Shown here: piece after piece, positions 8,043-16,641 of the stretch
Layout: each line of letters begins with the position of its first letter
Numbering within the stretch: the stretch's first letter is position 1
Assembly: GCA_963422745.1 (NCBI GenBank)
Contig: OY730477.1
Span: forward strand, 1,364,001 to 1,428,000
Direction: 5' to 3'
Length of the DNA stretch: 64,000 nucleotides
Source: G963422745 sp963422745
GTDB taxonomy: Bacteria > Actinomycetota > Acidimicrobiia > Acidimicrobiales > Aldehydirespiratoraceae
Notes under the pieces: model-generated
The model's database searches: none
What the model was told of the DNA's origin: nothing
The model's input: only the letters and a program-made list of their open reading frames with translations
Program-made: the position numbers and the translations under genes

Positions 8043-11000
8043 TCATGGCCGCTGAGTCTCGGTTGTAGCGGCAATGCCGAATTCGTTGCCAGCGTCAAGC
8101 AGAGCATCGAATAGATACTGCCCAAACGATCTGTCGCAGGCGATCAGGTACGAGCGAGCACCGTTGATGTCGTCGCGGACGATGTCACAGGTGACTGCCG
8201 CCACCACTGCTGACATGACCGCTCCGTTCGGTGTCATCTCATCGGCCCAGTCGAGGTCACACACCTTTTCCAGAGCCGACGGCGAAATGGCACCGGTGAG
8301 ACGGAACAGTGCCCGGGCGTGGGTGTAGTCGATGATGCTCACAAACCCGGACCGGTCAAGCCGGTCGATCACCGCCCGGTTGGCCTCGTCGGATCCCAGC
8401 AGCAGCCATTCCCCGGGTGCACGGCCACACACAAGCGTGCCGGTTTCGGCTTTGAAAGCCGCGGCGAACGTCACACCAAGCTCAGCAGCAGCGGGCGCGG
8501 TGGAATCTGCTCGTATGAGGGTCTTGGTCATTGATGAAATGTCTCTAAGGGCCAACGCCTCAGGGTGGTTGTTGTGGTGCTGGTCGTTGTCAGCGCGGTC
8601 TTTGTCCGAAGTTCGCTGCATCGCCAAGACCGGGCTTTCGAAGTGGCTCGGTCCGGCGTATTCGGTGGCGGGGATGGGGTCAACACACTCAGCCACATAA
8701 CGAAGTCGTTTTCCGTCCGGATCGAAATGAGCGTGGTGTGCCATCACCGTGGCGGTGATCCGCTGACCGTCCACCGCCACGACCGTGAGTTCGGTGCCTG
8801 CGACGGAGGCCTCGGGCTGCAGCTGACCCATGCAGATGGACCGGTTCAACGTGGGCGACATACGTGATGAGGTGATCCGGCCGATGATCTCATCTGTGCC
8901 CGCCCGCACAATCTGGCAGGCCTCCTCGGGAACCACTAAGGGGTCGGTTGGTTGAATGGCGACCAGTACCGGAGCGTCGGTTTGCTGCAGGGCCCATGTG
9001 AGTTCGGGTTTGCCCGCAAAGTCGTCCTTGTCCAACTTGATGAGATGTCCAAGCCCGGTGGCGGGAGCTTTGGTGAGGCCATCGGTGTCCTGGCCGACGA
9101 TGAAATGGCCCTTCTCGAGCCGCATTATGCGCTGGGCCTCCAGACCGAAGGGTTGGATCCCAAGATCCTGTCCAGCTTCGAGAAGCGTTTCCCACACGTG
9201 CAGGCCGTGGCCAGCGGGAACGTGCAACTCAAATGAGAGCTCCCCGGTGAAGCCAATCCGCCAAATGACACACCCGGATACACCGGCAACCGAACCCAGG
9301 CGTACCTGCATGTACCCGAAGGCGTCGGGATCCAAATCAATGGTGGTCAGCCGGCTCAGAAGAGTTCTCGAATTGGGTCCGGCGAGGTTGATGCTGGTGA
9401 AGCCGGTGGTCACAGCGGTGATATGGACCTGCCATTCGCGATGCTCGGTTTGTAACCAGTTCTCAGCCCATTCCCACACCGTGGCCGCCCCTGAACTGGT
9501 TGTGCTCATCAGATAGTGGTCCTGCGCGAGTCGGCCTGTGACTCCGTCGTCAAGGACAACTCCGTCCTCGGCGCACATCAAGCCGTAGCGCACTGCCCCT
9601 ACCCGCAGATTGCTCCATCGGTTCACATACAAGCAGCTGAGCAACTTGGCAACGTCAGGGCCTCGCAGATCGAGTTTGCCCAGAGGGGTAACGTCAATGA
9701 TGCCGACATTTCGACGGGTGTTGAGGACCTCCTCGGCTGGGTTTCCGTAGTGATCAGGCCGAACCCAGCGGCCCGCAAGTATCCGCTGGGCACCGTTGGC
9801 CTCGTGCCAGGGGTGAATGGAGGAGACCCGTACCGGTTCGAAGACCCGACCGGCCAAAGCTCCCAAGGTGACCGGAGCAAAAGGAGGACGCCACACCGTG
9901 GTGCCGACATCAGCGATCGTTGCGCCCGTTGCCTCGGCCAGTACGGCAACGGTGTTGACTGTCTCCAACTTGCCTTGGGCGGATCCCATCGTTGCTGTGG
10001 TGTAGCGCTTCACCAACTCGACTGAGTCATATCCCTCGCCCGCCGCTGCAACCAGATCCTTTGAGCTGACGTCCTCGGAGAAGTCGACGATGCCGTGGGT
10101 TGTGGCACGAAACAGTTCCGGGTGATAATCCCGGACAAGCCCGAGACGCTCATCGTCGGGCCAGCAAGGTTGCGCACCTTCCACTCGGCGCGCCCTTGGT
10201 GTGCAGGCCTGAATCCGGTGAGCCACGACTCGGGCTCTGGCTGCGGCCAATCGGCCAGTCGCCTGCGCGTGGTCAATCAACTGTTCAGCGTCGCCGTCTC
10301 CGATCAGACCTCCGGTCACCAGCACGTTGTCGGGAGGGCACGACGGAAAATAACGCGCCGCACGACGGTCGTAGACCGGCCGATCGCCGGACATATTGAT
10401 CAATGATGTAGGTGCCGTCCAACCCACCGCGGTGACCAGGAGGTCACAGCCCAGTCGGGTGCCGTCGTGCAATTCGACCCCGGTAACCGACTTTGATCCG
10501 CCCAATGCCCGGGTGATACCTCCTGCGTTACGTGCATCCACAACACGAACCACTTCTACGCCAACCCGATCAAGATCCGCCGCAGCGGCGTCGCCGTCGG
10601 AGTTGGCGCTGAACACAACCGCGGTGCTGCCGGGCCGCGTCGCGTACATGTTGACGAATCGGCGCACCCCGCCCGAGGTCATGACTCCGGGCTTGTCGTT
10701 GCCAGCAAACACATAGGGGCGTTCAATCAGACCTGCGGCGACGACCAGCATCTTCGCACGGGCCTTTACGAGCCGTTCGACTGCGACAGGGTGACTTCGT
10801 TGGACGATGGCGATCCAGTTGTCCTCGTAACGGCCCGTTACCGTGGAGTCGGTAAGTACCTTGACACCGGCCTCGGTGACCTGCGCCGCCAACTCCGCGG
10901 CTAGCTCGCGTTCGTCGGGGCTGCCCCAAAGCAGGTGGCCCCCAAGCCGGTGATGATGTTCCACCAACAACACATCAGCACCAGCGGCGGCCGCTGCGAC

Positions 11001-11537
11001 AGCGGCCGCCATACCGGCCGGGCCGCCGCCAGCGACAACCACGTCTGGATGGCAGAAACGCTTGTCGTGATATCGGTGAGGTGTACCCAGATCGATCCGG
11101 CCTCCGGGGGCGAAGTTGGCCAGCACCTTTTCGTATCTGGGCCAGAGCCAACGCGGCCGCATGAAGGTCTTGTAGTAAAAGCCTGCGGTCAAGAACCGCG
11201 AAACGAACCGGTTGGCCGCCTTGACGTCGAAATCGAGCCGGGGCCAGGCGTTCTGCGCCGAAACGGCCATGTTGGCTTCGATCAGGCGATGAGCCGACCG
11301 GACATTGGGGTCGTCGTGGACCTGCACCAAAGCGTTGGGATCCCAGTAGTCATTGGTCGAATATCCACGCGGACGGTGGTATTTCATTGAGCGTGAGATC
11401 ACTCGCACTCCGCTGGCCGTCAACGCCGACGCGATGGTGTCTCCGGCAAAACCTGTCATCGGTTTGTTGTTCCATGTGAACCTAATCGTCTGACTCCGGT
11501 CGATCATCTCACCGTCTTGGGGAGGTAGCCGGCTCAC
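8043..11537 (-). CDS. mgdC: N-methylglutamate dehydrogenase alpha-gamma fusion (MgdC-MgdD; sarcosine oxidase alpha/gamma type)
   Basis: 1164 aa. Order: small ferredoxin-like N-terminal domain (about 15-100) without Fe-S cysteines; FAD/NAD-binding fold with VVVAGGGPAGMAAA at about 166-179; a middle domain; a folate-binding GcvT-like domain (about 590-960, with GFTGELSFELHVPAGHG); a linker (about 965-1000); and from about 1003 a complete SoxG-like gamma subunit. In other bacteria alpha and gamma are separate genes. It oxidises N-methylglutamate (or sarcosine) and passes the methylene unit to tetrahydrofolate. GTG start overlaps the mgdB stop (GTGA). Nearby GMAS and Mgs genes favour Mgd over sarcosine oxidase. 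Confidence 0.85.
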   Translation of the reverse strand: MSRLPPQDGEMIDRSQTIRFTWNNKPMTGFAGDTIASALTASGVRVISRSMKYHRPRGYSTNDYWDPNALVQVHDDPNVRSAHRLIEANMAVSAQNAWPRLDFDVKAANRFVSRFLTAGFYYKTFMRPRWLWPRYEKVLANFAPGGRIDLGTPHRYHDKRFCHPDVVVAGGGPAGMAAAVAAAAAGADVLLVEHHHRLGGHLLWGSPDERELAAELAAQVTEAGVKVLTDSTVTGRYEDNWIAIVQRSHPVAVERLVKARAKMLVVAAGLIERPYVFAGNDKPGVMTSGGVRRFVNMYATRPGSTAVVFSANSDGDAAAADLDRVGVEVVRVVDARNAGGITRALGGSKSVTGVELHDGTRLGCDLLVTAVGWTAPTSLINMSGDRPVYDRRAARYFPSCPPDNVLVTGGLIGDGDAEQLIDHAQATGRLAAARARVVAHRIQACTPRARRVEGAQPCWPDDERLGLVRDYHPELFRATTHGIVDFSEDVSSKDLVAAAGEGYDSVELVKRYTTATMGSAQGKLETVNTVAVLAEATGATIADVGTTVWRPPFAPVTLGALAGRVFEPVRVSSIHPWHEANGAQRILAGRWVRPDHYGNPAEEVLNTRRNVGIIDVTPLGKLDLRGPDVAKLLSCLYVNRWSNLRVGAVRYGLMCAEDGVVLDDGVTGRLAQDHYLMSTTSSGAATVWEWAENWLQTEHREWQVHITAVTTGFTSINLAGPNSRTLLSRLTTIDLDPDAFGYMQVRLGSVAGVSGCVIWRIGFTGELSFELHVPAGHGLHVWETLLEAGQDLGIQPFGLEAQRIMRLEKGHFIVGQDTDGLTKAPATGLGHLIKLDKDDFAGKPELTWALQQTDAPVLVAIQPTDPLVVPEEACQIVRAGTDEIIGRITSSRMSPTLNRSICMGQLQPEASVAGTELTVVAVDGQRITATVMAHHAHFDPDGKRLRYVAECVDPIPATEYAGPSHFESPVLAMQRTSDKDRADNDQHHNNHPEALALRDISSMTKTLIRADSTAPAAAELGVTFAAAFKAETGTLVCGRAPGEWLLLGSDEANRAVIDRLDRSGFVSIIDYTHARALFRLTGAISPSALEKVCDLDWADEMTPNGAVMSAVVAAVTCDIVRDDINGARSYLIACDRSFGQYLFDALLDAGNEFGIAATTETQRP

Positions 11538-11821
11538 CCAACACCACCTGTGTTGTTTCCTGCTGTTTTGTTTCCCGGCAGCGGCGGATCGGCAAACACG
11601 TTGGTGGTGGTATCACGTTCGAGCACGAAGTAGCGACGGCACCCTGATCGGCAGTACCAGGTCTCCCGCAAAGCACCAGCCGGGTTGGCTCTGGTGTAGA
11701 GGTATGTGCGCCACTGTTCGGGGGTGGCGGTAGCGCTGTTCGGTCGGGGAGTGACCTCCCCGACATAGTGCATGTCCGAGGTGTTTCTCGGCCCGCAGTT
11801 CGGGCATGGAACCAACAGCAT
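11534..11821 (-). CDS. mgdB: N-methylglutamate dehydrogenase delta-type zinc subunit (MgdB/SoxD)
   Basis: 95 aa. MLLVPCPNCGPRNTSDMHYVG and a later WYCRSGC supply the CxxC and CxxxC pairs expected for the small zinc-binding delta subunit of heterotetrameric sarcosine oxidase-type enzymes. The GRRYF-type block (CRRYFVLERDTTT) follows as in SoxD. It lies between the beta- and alpha-type genes in the standard soxBDAG/mgdABCD order; its stop overlaps the GTG of the next gene. About 38 nt separate it from mgdA, so one transcript is likely. Confidence 0.87.
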   Translation of the reverse strand: MLLVPCPNCGPRNTSDMHYVGEVTPRPNSATATPEQWRTYLYTRANPAGALRETWYCRSGCRRYFVLERDTTTNVFADPPLPGNKTAGNNTGGVG

Positions 11822-11859
11822 CTACGTTCCTTTCCTGGACAACCACACGCTGAGCCGCA

Positions 11860-13194
11860 TTAGTGCCCCACCGCAGCGGCACCCTTTTCGCCTACGAGTG
11901 CACCGTCAGCGAAGCGGGATAAACAAAAGGGGGCGATCAGGTCCGGGGTTTTTCCCGTGGCCACCGCTTGGGCCATCTGCTCGCCGGAGACCGGACCTGC
12001 TTTGAATCCGTAGGTGCCCCAGCCCACATCGCACAAGAACCCGTCGACATCGGTGAACCCCATGACTGGCGAGTAGTCCGGTGTCATGTCGCAAAGACCC
12101 GACCATTGTCGAAGCAGTCGCATACGTGAGATTCCCGGCATCAGCTCAAGCACATGGCCAGCGAGTTCCTCGGTGAACTCGAGCGAGCCTCCGAGGTTGT
12201 AGTTGTTGTAAGGGTCTACCGAGGCTCCGAAAACGAGCTCTCCTCGGTCGGTTTGGCTCACGTAGACATGCAGTGAACCCGACACCACTACCGTGGGCAG
12301 GAAAGTCTTGACCGGCTCGGTTACGGCGGCTTGCAGCGGGCGGGTGCTTATCGGCAGTCTCACGCCCGCCATGTCGGCGATAAGCGACGCCCAGCCTGCG
12401 GTGCAGTTGATCACGATCGGAGTGGAGATATAGCCGCGGTTGGTGCGAACCCCGGCGACTCTGCCACCGGCGCCCTTCCCGTCGGGCTGCTCACCGCCTG
12501 TAACCTCAATGTCGAGAACCTCGGTTCGTTGGTGCATTTCAACGCCAAGATGATCCGCGGCGCGGGCATATCCCCACACAACGGCATCGTGGCGGACAAT
12601 GCCGCCGGGAGGGTGATACAACGCCCCGAGGATCGGAAAGCGTGGTTGATCCGAGGTGTCAAGGCTCGGGGCCAGCTTCGTGATCTCTTCTGGTCCGATC
12701 ACCGCCGAATCAACCCCGCACAACTTGTTGACCTCGGAACGCCAGCGCATGGTTCGCACCGCAGAGTCGGTGTGGGCGAGGGTCAAATGGCCCCTTCGGG
12801 AGAACATGACGTTCATGTTCAGGTCCAGGGCCATGCGGTTGTAGAGCTCCAACGAACGGTCGTAGAAGGCCACGCCTTCGGGAGTGAGGTAGTTGGATCG
12901 AATGATTGCCGTGTTGCGGCCGGACCCGCCACTGCCGAGATAGGCCTTGTCGAGTACCGCAACGTTGGTGATGCCATGGTCGGCGGCGAGGTAGTAGGCC
13001 GTCGCCAACCCGTGGACTCCGCCACCGATCACCACTGCGTCGTAAGCCGCGCCAAGTTCAACGGTGCGCCACACCCGTGGCCATCCCCGGTTGGCGGCAC
13101 CCCTGCCGATCAGCGTCCAAGCGCCGTATCGGGGAGGTCGCCGCTTCGCTTTCGGCATTTTGTTGAGGTTCACCTTCCTCGGGTTCAACTTCAT
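11860..13194 (-). CDS. mgdA: N-methylglutamate dehydrogenase beta-type flavoprotein (MgdA/SoxB)
   Basis: 444 aa DAO-family flavoprotein. After a basic N-terminal stretch comes YDAVVIGGGVHGLATAYYLA (FAD motif, about 51-70). GGIVRHDAVVWGYARAAD contains the His that carries covalent FMN in SoxB-type subunits. The C-terminal DMTPDYSPVMG and VGWGTYGFKAGP blocks fit SoxB. It is the substrate-oxidising subunit for the N-methyl amino acid. First gene of the mgd operon, divergent from lysR across a palindrome-rich spacer. An internal ATG at 13158 is an alternative start. Confidence 0.87.
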   Translation of the reverse strand: MKLNPRKVNLNKMPKAKRRPPRYGAWTLIGRGAANRGWPRVWRTVELGAAYDAVVIGGGVHGLATAYYLAADHGITNVAVLDKAYLGSGGSGRNTAIIRSNYLTPEGVAFYDRSLELYNRMALDLNMNVMFSRRGHLTLAHTDSAVRTMRWRSEVNKLCGVDSAVIGPEEITKLAPSLDTSDQPRFPILGALYHPPGGIVRHDAVVWGYARAADHLGVEMHQRTEVLDIEVTGGEQPDGKGAGGRVAGVRTNRGYISTPIVINCTAGWASLIADMAGVRLPISTRPLQAAVTEPVKTFLPTVVVSGSLHVYVSQTDRGELVFGASVDPYNNYNLGGSLEFTEELAGHVLELMPGISRMRLLRQWSGLCDMTPDYSPVMGFTDVDGFLCDVGWGTYGFKAGPVSGEQMAQAVATGKTPDLIAPFCLSRFADGALVGEKGAAAVGH

Positions 13195-13279
13195 CGGTTT
13201 GATCCCATTATCAACCTCATCGTCGGGTTGGCACCTTCAACGAGCTTGACTCTAGGACATGGTGGTTGTGTAGATAAGG

Positions 13280-13300
13280 ATCAATATCAGCAGTATTGAT
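13280..13300. promoter_or_regulatory. 21-bp inverted repeat in the mgdA-lysR spacer (candidate LysR operator)
   Basis: ATCAATA-N7-TATTGAT, a perfect 7-bp-arm dyad, lies between divergent mgdA and the LysR gene. Position, symmetry and AT-rich arms fit a LysR-type recognition site controlling both promoters. The regulator-site match is inferred. Confidence 0.6.
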
Positions 13301-13331
13301 ACCTATTAGGTATGATTTGGTTAGGTATGAT
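13299..13331. promoter_or_regulatory. Second palindrome plus direct repeat upstream of lysR
   Basis: ATACCTATTAGGTAT (13299-13313) is a perfect 7-1-7 inverted repeat. TTAGGTATGAT occurs at 13307 and again at 13321, a 14-bp direct repeat, about 30 nt before the LysR ATG. It could be an activation subsite, the core promoter or an autoregulatory operator. Confidence 0.5.
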
Positions 13332-13361
13332 CTTGCTGTTGTCCATCTCATGGGTTGGATC

Positions 13362-14258
13362 ATGAACCTGAACCAGGTCGGCTGCTTCGTGGCCGTGGCT
13401 GAGGAATTGCACTTCGGTCGGGCGGCGGAGAAGCTTCACTTGGCACAGCCTCCTGTGAGTCGTCAGGTGCGTCGGCTTGAGGCGGAACTGGGTTTGGATC
13501 TCTTCGATCGCACCACCCGTCGGGTCGGCCTAACAGACGCTGGCAAGTTGTTGTATCCCGAGGCCAAAGAGCTGTTGACTCAAAGCGCCGCCCTGCGGCG
13601 ACGAGCGGCCCAGATCCGATCGGGCGACGGAGGGGTGCTGCGACTTGGGTTCGTGGACTCGTCCAGCTACGACGTGTTGCCAACACTTTTGCGTGCCCAT
13701 AGCGATCGTTGGCCAGCAGTCACATATGAACTTACGACCATGTCCTCGGACCACCAGGCCGCCGCTTTATCTGAGGGAGAAATCGACGTTGGCCTGGCCA
13801 GGACGGCGGGAACGCATGACGTGGACGCCACCGCCATCGTCGAGGAACCACTGCTGCTCGCCGTGGGTGACGATCATCGCCTCGGTAACTGTGAAACTGC
13901 ATCGCTGCGTTGTGTCGTTGGGGATCGGTTCATCGGCTTCGACAGAACCCTGTCACCGAGCCTGCACCGCGAACTCAAGGGGTGGTTGTGGTCAAACGGG
14001 ATTACCTACGATCCAATCATTGAAGCGGCCGAGTACACGACCATTCTCGGATTGGTGGCGGCGGGCCGTGGTATAGCCATCGTCCCGTCGGGGGTGACGG
14101 GTTTCCGACACGGCCGGCTTCGTTATGTCGGCATTGACGATGCCGAAGCAAGCACTACGTTGATGCTGCTCACCCGACCTTCGGAGCGGTCACCTCAGGT
14201 ATTGCGATTCATCCGGTTGGTCCAAGAACTTTTCACAGTTGCAACGAGACTTTCTTGA
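13362..14258 (+). CDS. LysR-family transcriptional regulator
   Basis: About 298 aa from the ATG that begins MNLNQVGCFVAVAEELHFG, the usual N-terminus of the family. An upstream in-frame start (13296) falls in the palindromic region and is unlikely. Helix-turn-helix at about 15-45 (FGRAAEKLHLAQPPVSRQVR), then a periplasmic-binding-type effector domain. Divergent from mgdABCD, so probable control of N-methylglutamate oxidation in response to an amine or a pathway intermediate. The effector is not visible from sequence. Confidence 0.88.
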   Translation: MNLNQVGCFVAVAEELHFGRAAEKLHLAQPPVSRQVRRLEAELGLDLFDRTTRRVGLTDAGKLLYPEAKELLTQSAALRRRAAQIRSGDGGVLRLGFVDSSSYDVLPTLLRAHSDRWPAVTYELTTMSSDHQAAALSEGEIDVGLARTAGTHDVDATAIVEEPLLLAVGDDHRLGNCETASLRCVVGDRFIGFDRTLSPSLHRELKGWLWSNGITYDPIIEAAEYTTILGLVAAGRGIAIVPSGVTGFRHGRLRYVGIDDAEASTTLMLLTRPSERSPQVLRFIRLVQELFTVATRLS

Positions 14259-14306
14259 TGACGGACACATCGGCACACAAGACTCATCTCTTTCCAACCA
14301 ACCGGG

Positions 14307-14954
14307 GTGGCCCCCGTGGATGAACCGGACATCCCAACAGGTGTTCGTGGTGCCAATGAGCCACGACCCTTGCTCGCAAAAGAAGTCGTCTTTCTCGCCG
14401 TTGGGGAGAGGGTGAAGGAATTACGTCAGGGATTGGGCATGACCATGGCCAGGTTCTCGGAGCGTGCGGGGATCTCGGTAGGCATGATGTCGAAGATCGA
14501 ACATGGCCAAACGGCCCCAAGCCTCGGCACCCTTGTTCGTCTTGCCAACGCTGCCACCGTGCCGCTCACCGCACTGTTTCGTGGTCTTGATGAGGAACAC
14601 GACATCGTCATCGTTCGAGAGGGGGAGGGAACCGAGATCGTGCATGAAGGCAGTGGTCCGGGGCGGCTCTATCAGGACCTCGGAAGCCTTCGGGGGCCGA
14701 CCCGGATCATCGAACCCATGCTTACAACGCTCACCGAGCGCGGCGAGACGTTCCCCCTTTATCAGCACCCAGGCGTTGAGTTCATTCACATGCTCGAGGG
14801 ATCAATGGAGTACGGCTACGGTGCCGGTCGTCACATCCTCAACGTCGGTGACACAATGCAAATACACGGCGAGGTGGCCCACGGTCCCACGGAGATACTC
14901 AATCCCCCTGTGTGCTTTCTGTCGATCAAGGTCTATCCGCCACCGGGGGATTGA
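14307..14954 (+). CDS. XRE-family regulator with C-terminal cupin domain
   Basis: 215 aa from GTG. HTH at about 32-88 (GERVKELRQGLGMTMARFSE, then RAGISVGMMSKIEHGQTAPS) and a cupin barrel at about 120-212 (FPLYQHPGVEFIHMLEGSME; GDTMQIHGEVAHGP). XRE-cupin proteins often sense small metabolites of amine, polyamine or amino acid catabolism. Follows lysR by 48 nt on the same strand and precedes the GMAS/Mgs genes, so it likely regulates part of the island. The exact start is uncertain. Its 3' end (CCACCGGGGGATTGATCGGCTG) is the apparent seed of the downstream repeat array. Confidence 0.85.
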   Translation: MAPVDEPDIPTGVRGANEPRPLLAKEVVFLAVGERVKELRQGLGMTMARFSERAGISVGMMSKIEHGQTAPSLGTLVRLANAATVPLTALFRGLDEEHDIVIVREGEGTEIVHEGSGPGRLYQDLGSLRGPTRIIEPMLTTLTERGETFPLYQHPGVEFIHMLEGSMEYGYGAGRHILNVGDTMQIHGEVAHGPTEILNPPVCFLSIKVYPPPGD

Positions 14955-15680
14955 TCGGCTGTTGTGGGGTTGTCGGTGTTGACCGGTGGCCGGTTTTGTG
15001 GGTGTGTGTTTGCTGCCGCCGGGGGGATTGACCGGCTGTCGTGGGGTTGTTGGTGTTGACCGGTGGCCGGTTTTGTGGGTGTGTGTTTGCTGCCGCCGGG
15101 GGGATTGACCGGCTGTCGTGGGGTTGTTGGTGTTGACCGGTGGCCGGTCCAGTGGGTGTGTGTTTTCTGCCGCCGGGGGGATTGACCGGCTGTCGTGGGG
15201 TTGTTGGTTGTTGATCGGCTGTCGTGGGGTTGTTGGTTGTTGAACGGCTTGTGTTGGGTTGTCGGTTGCTGATCGGTCTGGTGGGTGTGTGTTTTCTGCC
15301 GCCGGGGGGATTGACCGGCTGTCGTGTTGGTTGTTGGCCGGTTTTGTGGGTGTGTGTTTTTCTGCCCCCCCCCCCGGGGGGGGGGGGGATTGGTTGGTGG
15401 TGTGGTTAAGTTGTTGGTTGTTGGCTGGCTGTGTTGGTTGTTGGCCGGTTTAGTGGGTGTGTGTGTCTTGCTGCCGCCCGGGGGGATTGGTTGGTGGTGT
15501 GGTTAAGTTGTTGGTTGTTGGCTGGCTGTGTTGGTTGTTGGCCGGTTTAGTGGGTGTGTGTGTCTTGCTGCCGCCCGGGGGGATTGGTTGGTGGTGTGGT
15601 TGGGTTGTTGGTTGTTGGCTGGCTGTCGTGGGGTTGTGGCCCGTTTATTGGGTGTGTGTTTTCTGCCTCCGGGACCGGGC
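14938..15680. repeat. GT-rich minisatellite of about 75-80-bp units following the cupin regulator
   Basis: About 740 bases of degenerate tandem units built on GCCGCCGGGGGGATTGACCG, GCTGTCGTGGGGTTGTTGG and GGTGTGTGTTTTCTGCC. The unit matches the 3' end and stop codon of the preceding gene. It is strongly strand-asymmetric (G and T on the plus strand) and ends about 100 bases before the next gene. Long open frames here are low-complexity repeats and are not called as genes. Confidence 0.9.
15365..15388. repeat. Poly-C/poly-G palindrome (C11 followed by G13)
   Basis: Inside the GT-rich array, 11 C are followed directly by 13 G. It is self-complementary and has strong G-quadruplex or hairpin potential on either strand. 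The run lengths are a probable site of slippage and of sequencing or assembly error. Confidence 0.85.
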
Positions 15681-15785
15681 AGCGGAGAACCTTGATCAGC
15701 ACGAGAGCTGTATTGGCGCTAGAGTGCGAGCCGATCGAGCAACACCACGAGACGATTCGGATCACCGATTCTCGGAGGTTCCCCC

Positions 15786-16001
15786 ATGGGATTGATGATC
15801 CTGGCCGAAGCGGAGCAGAGCGTTGTCCTGCTGGTACTTCTGGTGGCTACGTTGGGTCTGACCTTTTGGGAGGCCCGCAGCCGAGGGCTCGATTGGCAAA
15901 GGACAGCGTGGTGGATGCTGCTGGTGTTGCTGACCCATGTGATCGGATATTTGGCCCTTCTGGGCTGGGGCGCGTACCGAAAATCTAGGAATCTGGATTG
16001 A
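15786..16001 (+). CDS. Small two-helix membrane protein
   Basis: 71 aa. Two hydrophobic segments (VVLLVLLVATLGLTF and WWMLLVLLTHVIGYLALLGW) flank a charged loop; the C-terminus is basic. GGAGG at about 15774 sits upstream of the ATG at good spacing. Its stop overlaps the TTG of the next gene (TTGA), so they are coupled. The layout resembles a short PLDc_N/cardiolipin-synthase-N-terminus-like membrane peptide (helix, WxxR, helix), but I do not recognise a specific function. Confidence 0.65.
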   Translation: MGLMILAEAEQSVVLLVLLVATLGLTFWEARSRGLDWQRTAWWMLLVLLTHVIGYLALLGWGAYRKSRNLD

Positions 16002-16342
16002 TCCGGCGGCCCATCAACCCGGCCCGTGTGTGGCTCCTGGCTGTGGGTGTGGCGGTGTTGGTGATCGGTGGGGCGACTGGCCTGCTCAGGAGTTGCAGCG
16101 GTGTTGACGTTGACGCCGACGAAGCAGTGGAGATAGCTAGGCCCCACATCAACTTCGAACCTACCGACACTAACGTCCGCATGGTCCGCCAGGGCTTCCC
16201 GGGGCGTCCCACATGGGCGGTGGTGTTCTCAATTCCGGACCCGTCGGACCCTACGAAGTTCAGCCGTCTGACCGCGGTTCGTGTGGACGGACGCACCGGG
16301 CAGGTCATTCAGGTGGAGGATCGAGGAGACGAACCCGACTGA
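15998..16342 (+). CDS. Membrane-anchored PepSY-like small protein
   Basis: 114 aa from a TTG that overlaps the preceding stop. N-terminal signal-anchor (VWLLAVGVAVLVIGGATGLL), then an extracytoplasmic part with DEAVEIARPHINFEPTDTNV and a C-terminus RVDGRTGQVIQVEDRG. This last block (VDGRTGQVI) is typical of PepSY domains. Function unknown; probably exported with the adjacent two-helix protein. Its last third is duplicated downstream. Confidence 0.6.
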   Translation: MIRRPINPARVWLLAVGVAVLVIGGATGLLRSCSGVDVDADEAVEIARPHINFEPTDTNVRMVRQGFPGRPTWAVVFSIPDPSDPTKFSRLTAVRVDGRTGQVIQVEDRGDEPD

Positions 16343-16475
16343 GCTGGTCAAGACCCGTCGGACCCCTCGAAGTTCAGCCGTCTGACCGCGGTTCGTGTGG
16401 ACGGACGCACCGGGCAGGTCATCCAGGTGGAGGACCAAGAAAACGAAACCGACTGATCTGGTCAAGACCCGTCGC
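16238..16475. repeat. 114-bp direct repeat of the 3' end of the PepSY-like gene
   Basis: Copies begin at 16238 and 16352 (GACCCGTCGGACCC) with the start of a third at 16466. The second copy re-encodes the C-terminal peptide (KFSRLTAVRVDGRTGQVIQV) after the true stop, followed by its own stop. 114 is a multiple of three. It looks like a stop-proximal tandem duplication. The rest of the gap to 16641 shows nothing else convincing. Confidence 0.85.
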
Positions 16476-16641
16476 AACTACAGAGAGGAAAATGGTTTTC
16501 CTGGAAGTACTTGAACCGCAAGCGGGCGAAGTGTACGCTGAAGCGCCACGAAAGGTCGTTGATCGCTAGGTCTGCGGCACTTCCGGCTCGGGGGGCGCAA
16601 TCGGCGAACCTTGACATCAAGTAAGGCAAAGTGAGGCGCCG

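Noticed and set aside
8319..8867. Plus-strand open frames within the mgdC-mgdD gene, and similar long antisense frames in mgdA (12331-13299) and tdm (27382-27978)
   Set aside because: Long antisense frames are expected in GC-rich coding DNA; the sense frames have full domain matches.
8043..13194. Annotation of the flavoenzyme operon as heterotetrameric sarcosine oxidase
   Set aside because: Sequence alone cannot exclude it, but the adjacent gmaS, mgsABC, tmm and tdm genes favour N-methylglutamate dehydrogenase.
14955..15790. Several plus-strand open frames of 60-144 codons in the GT-rich region
   Set aside because: They are low-complexity translations of the repeat (CWLLAGLVGV type), with no ribosome sites or homology.
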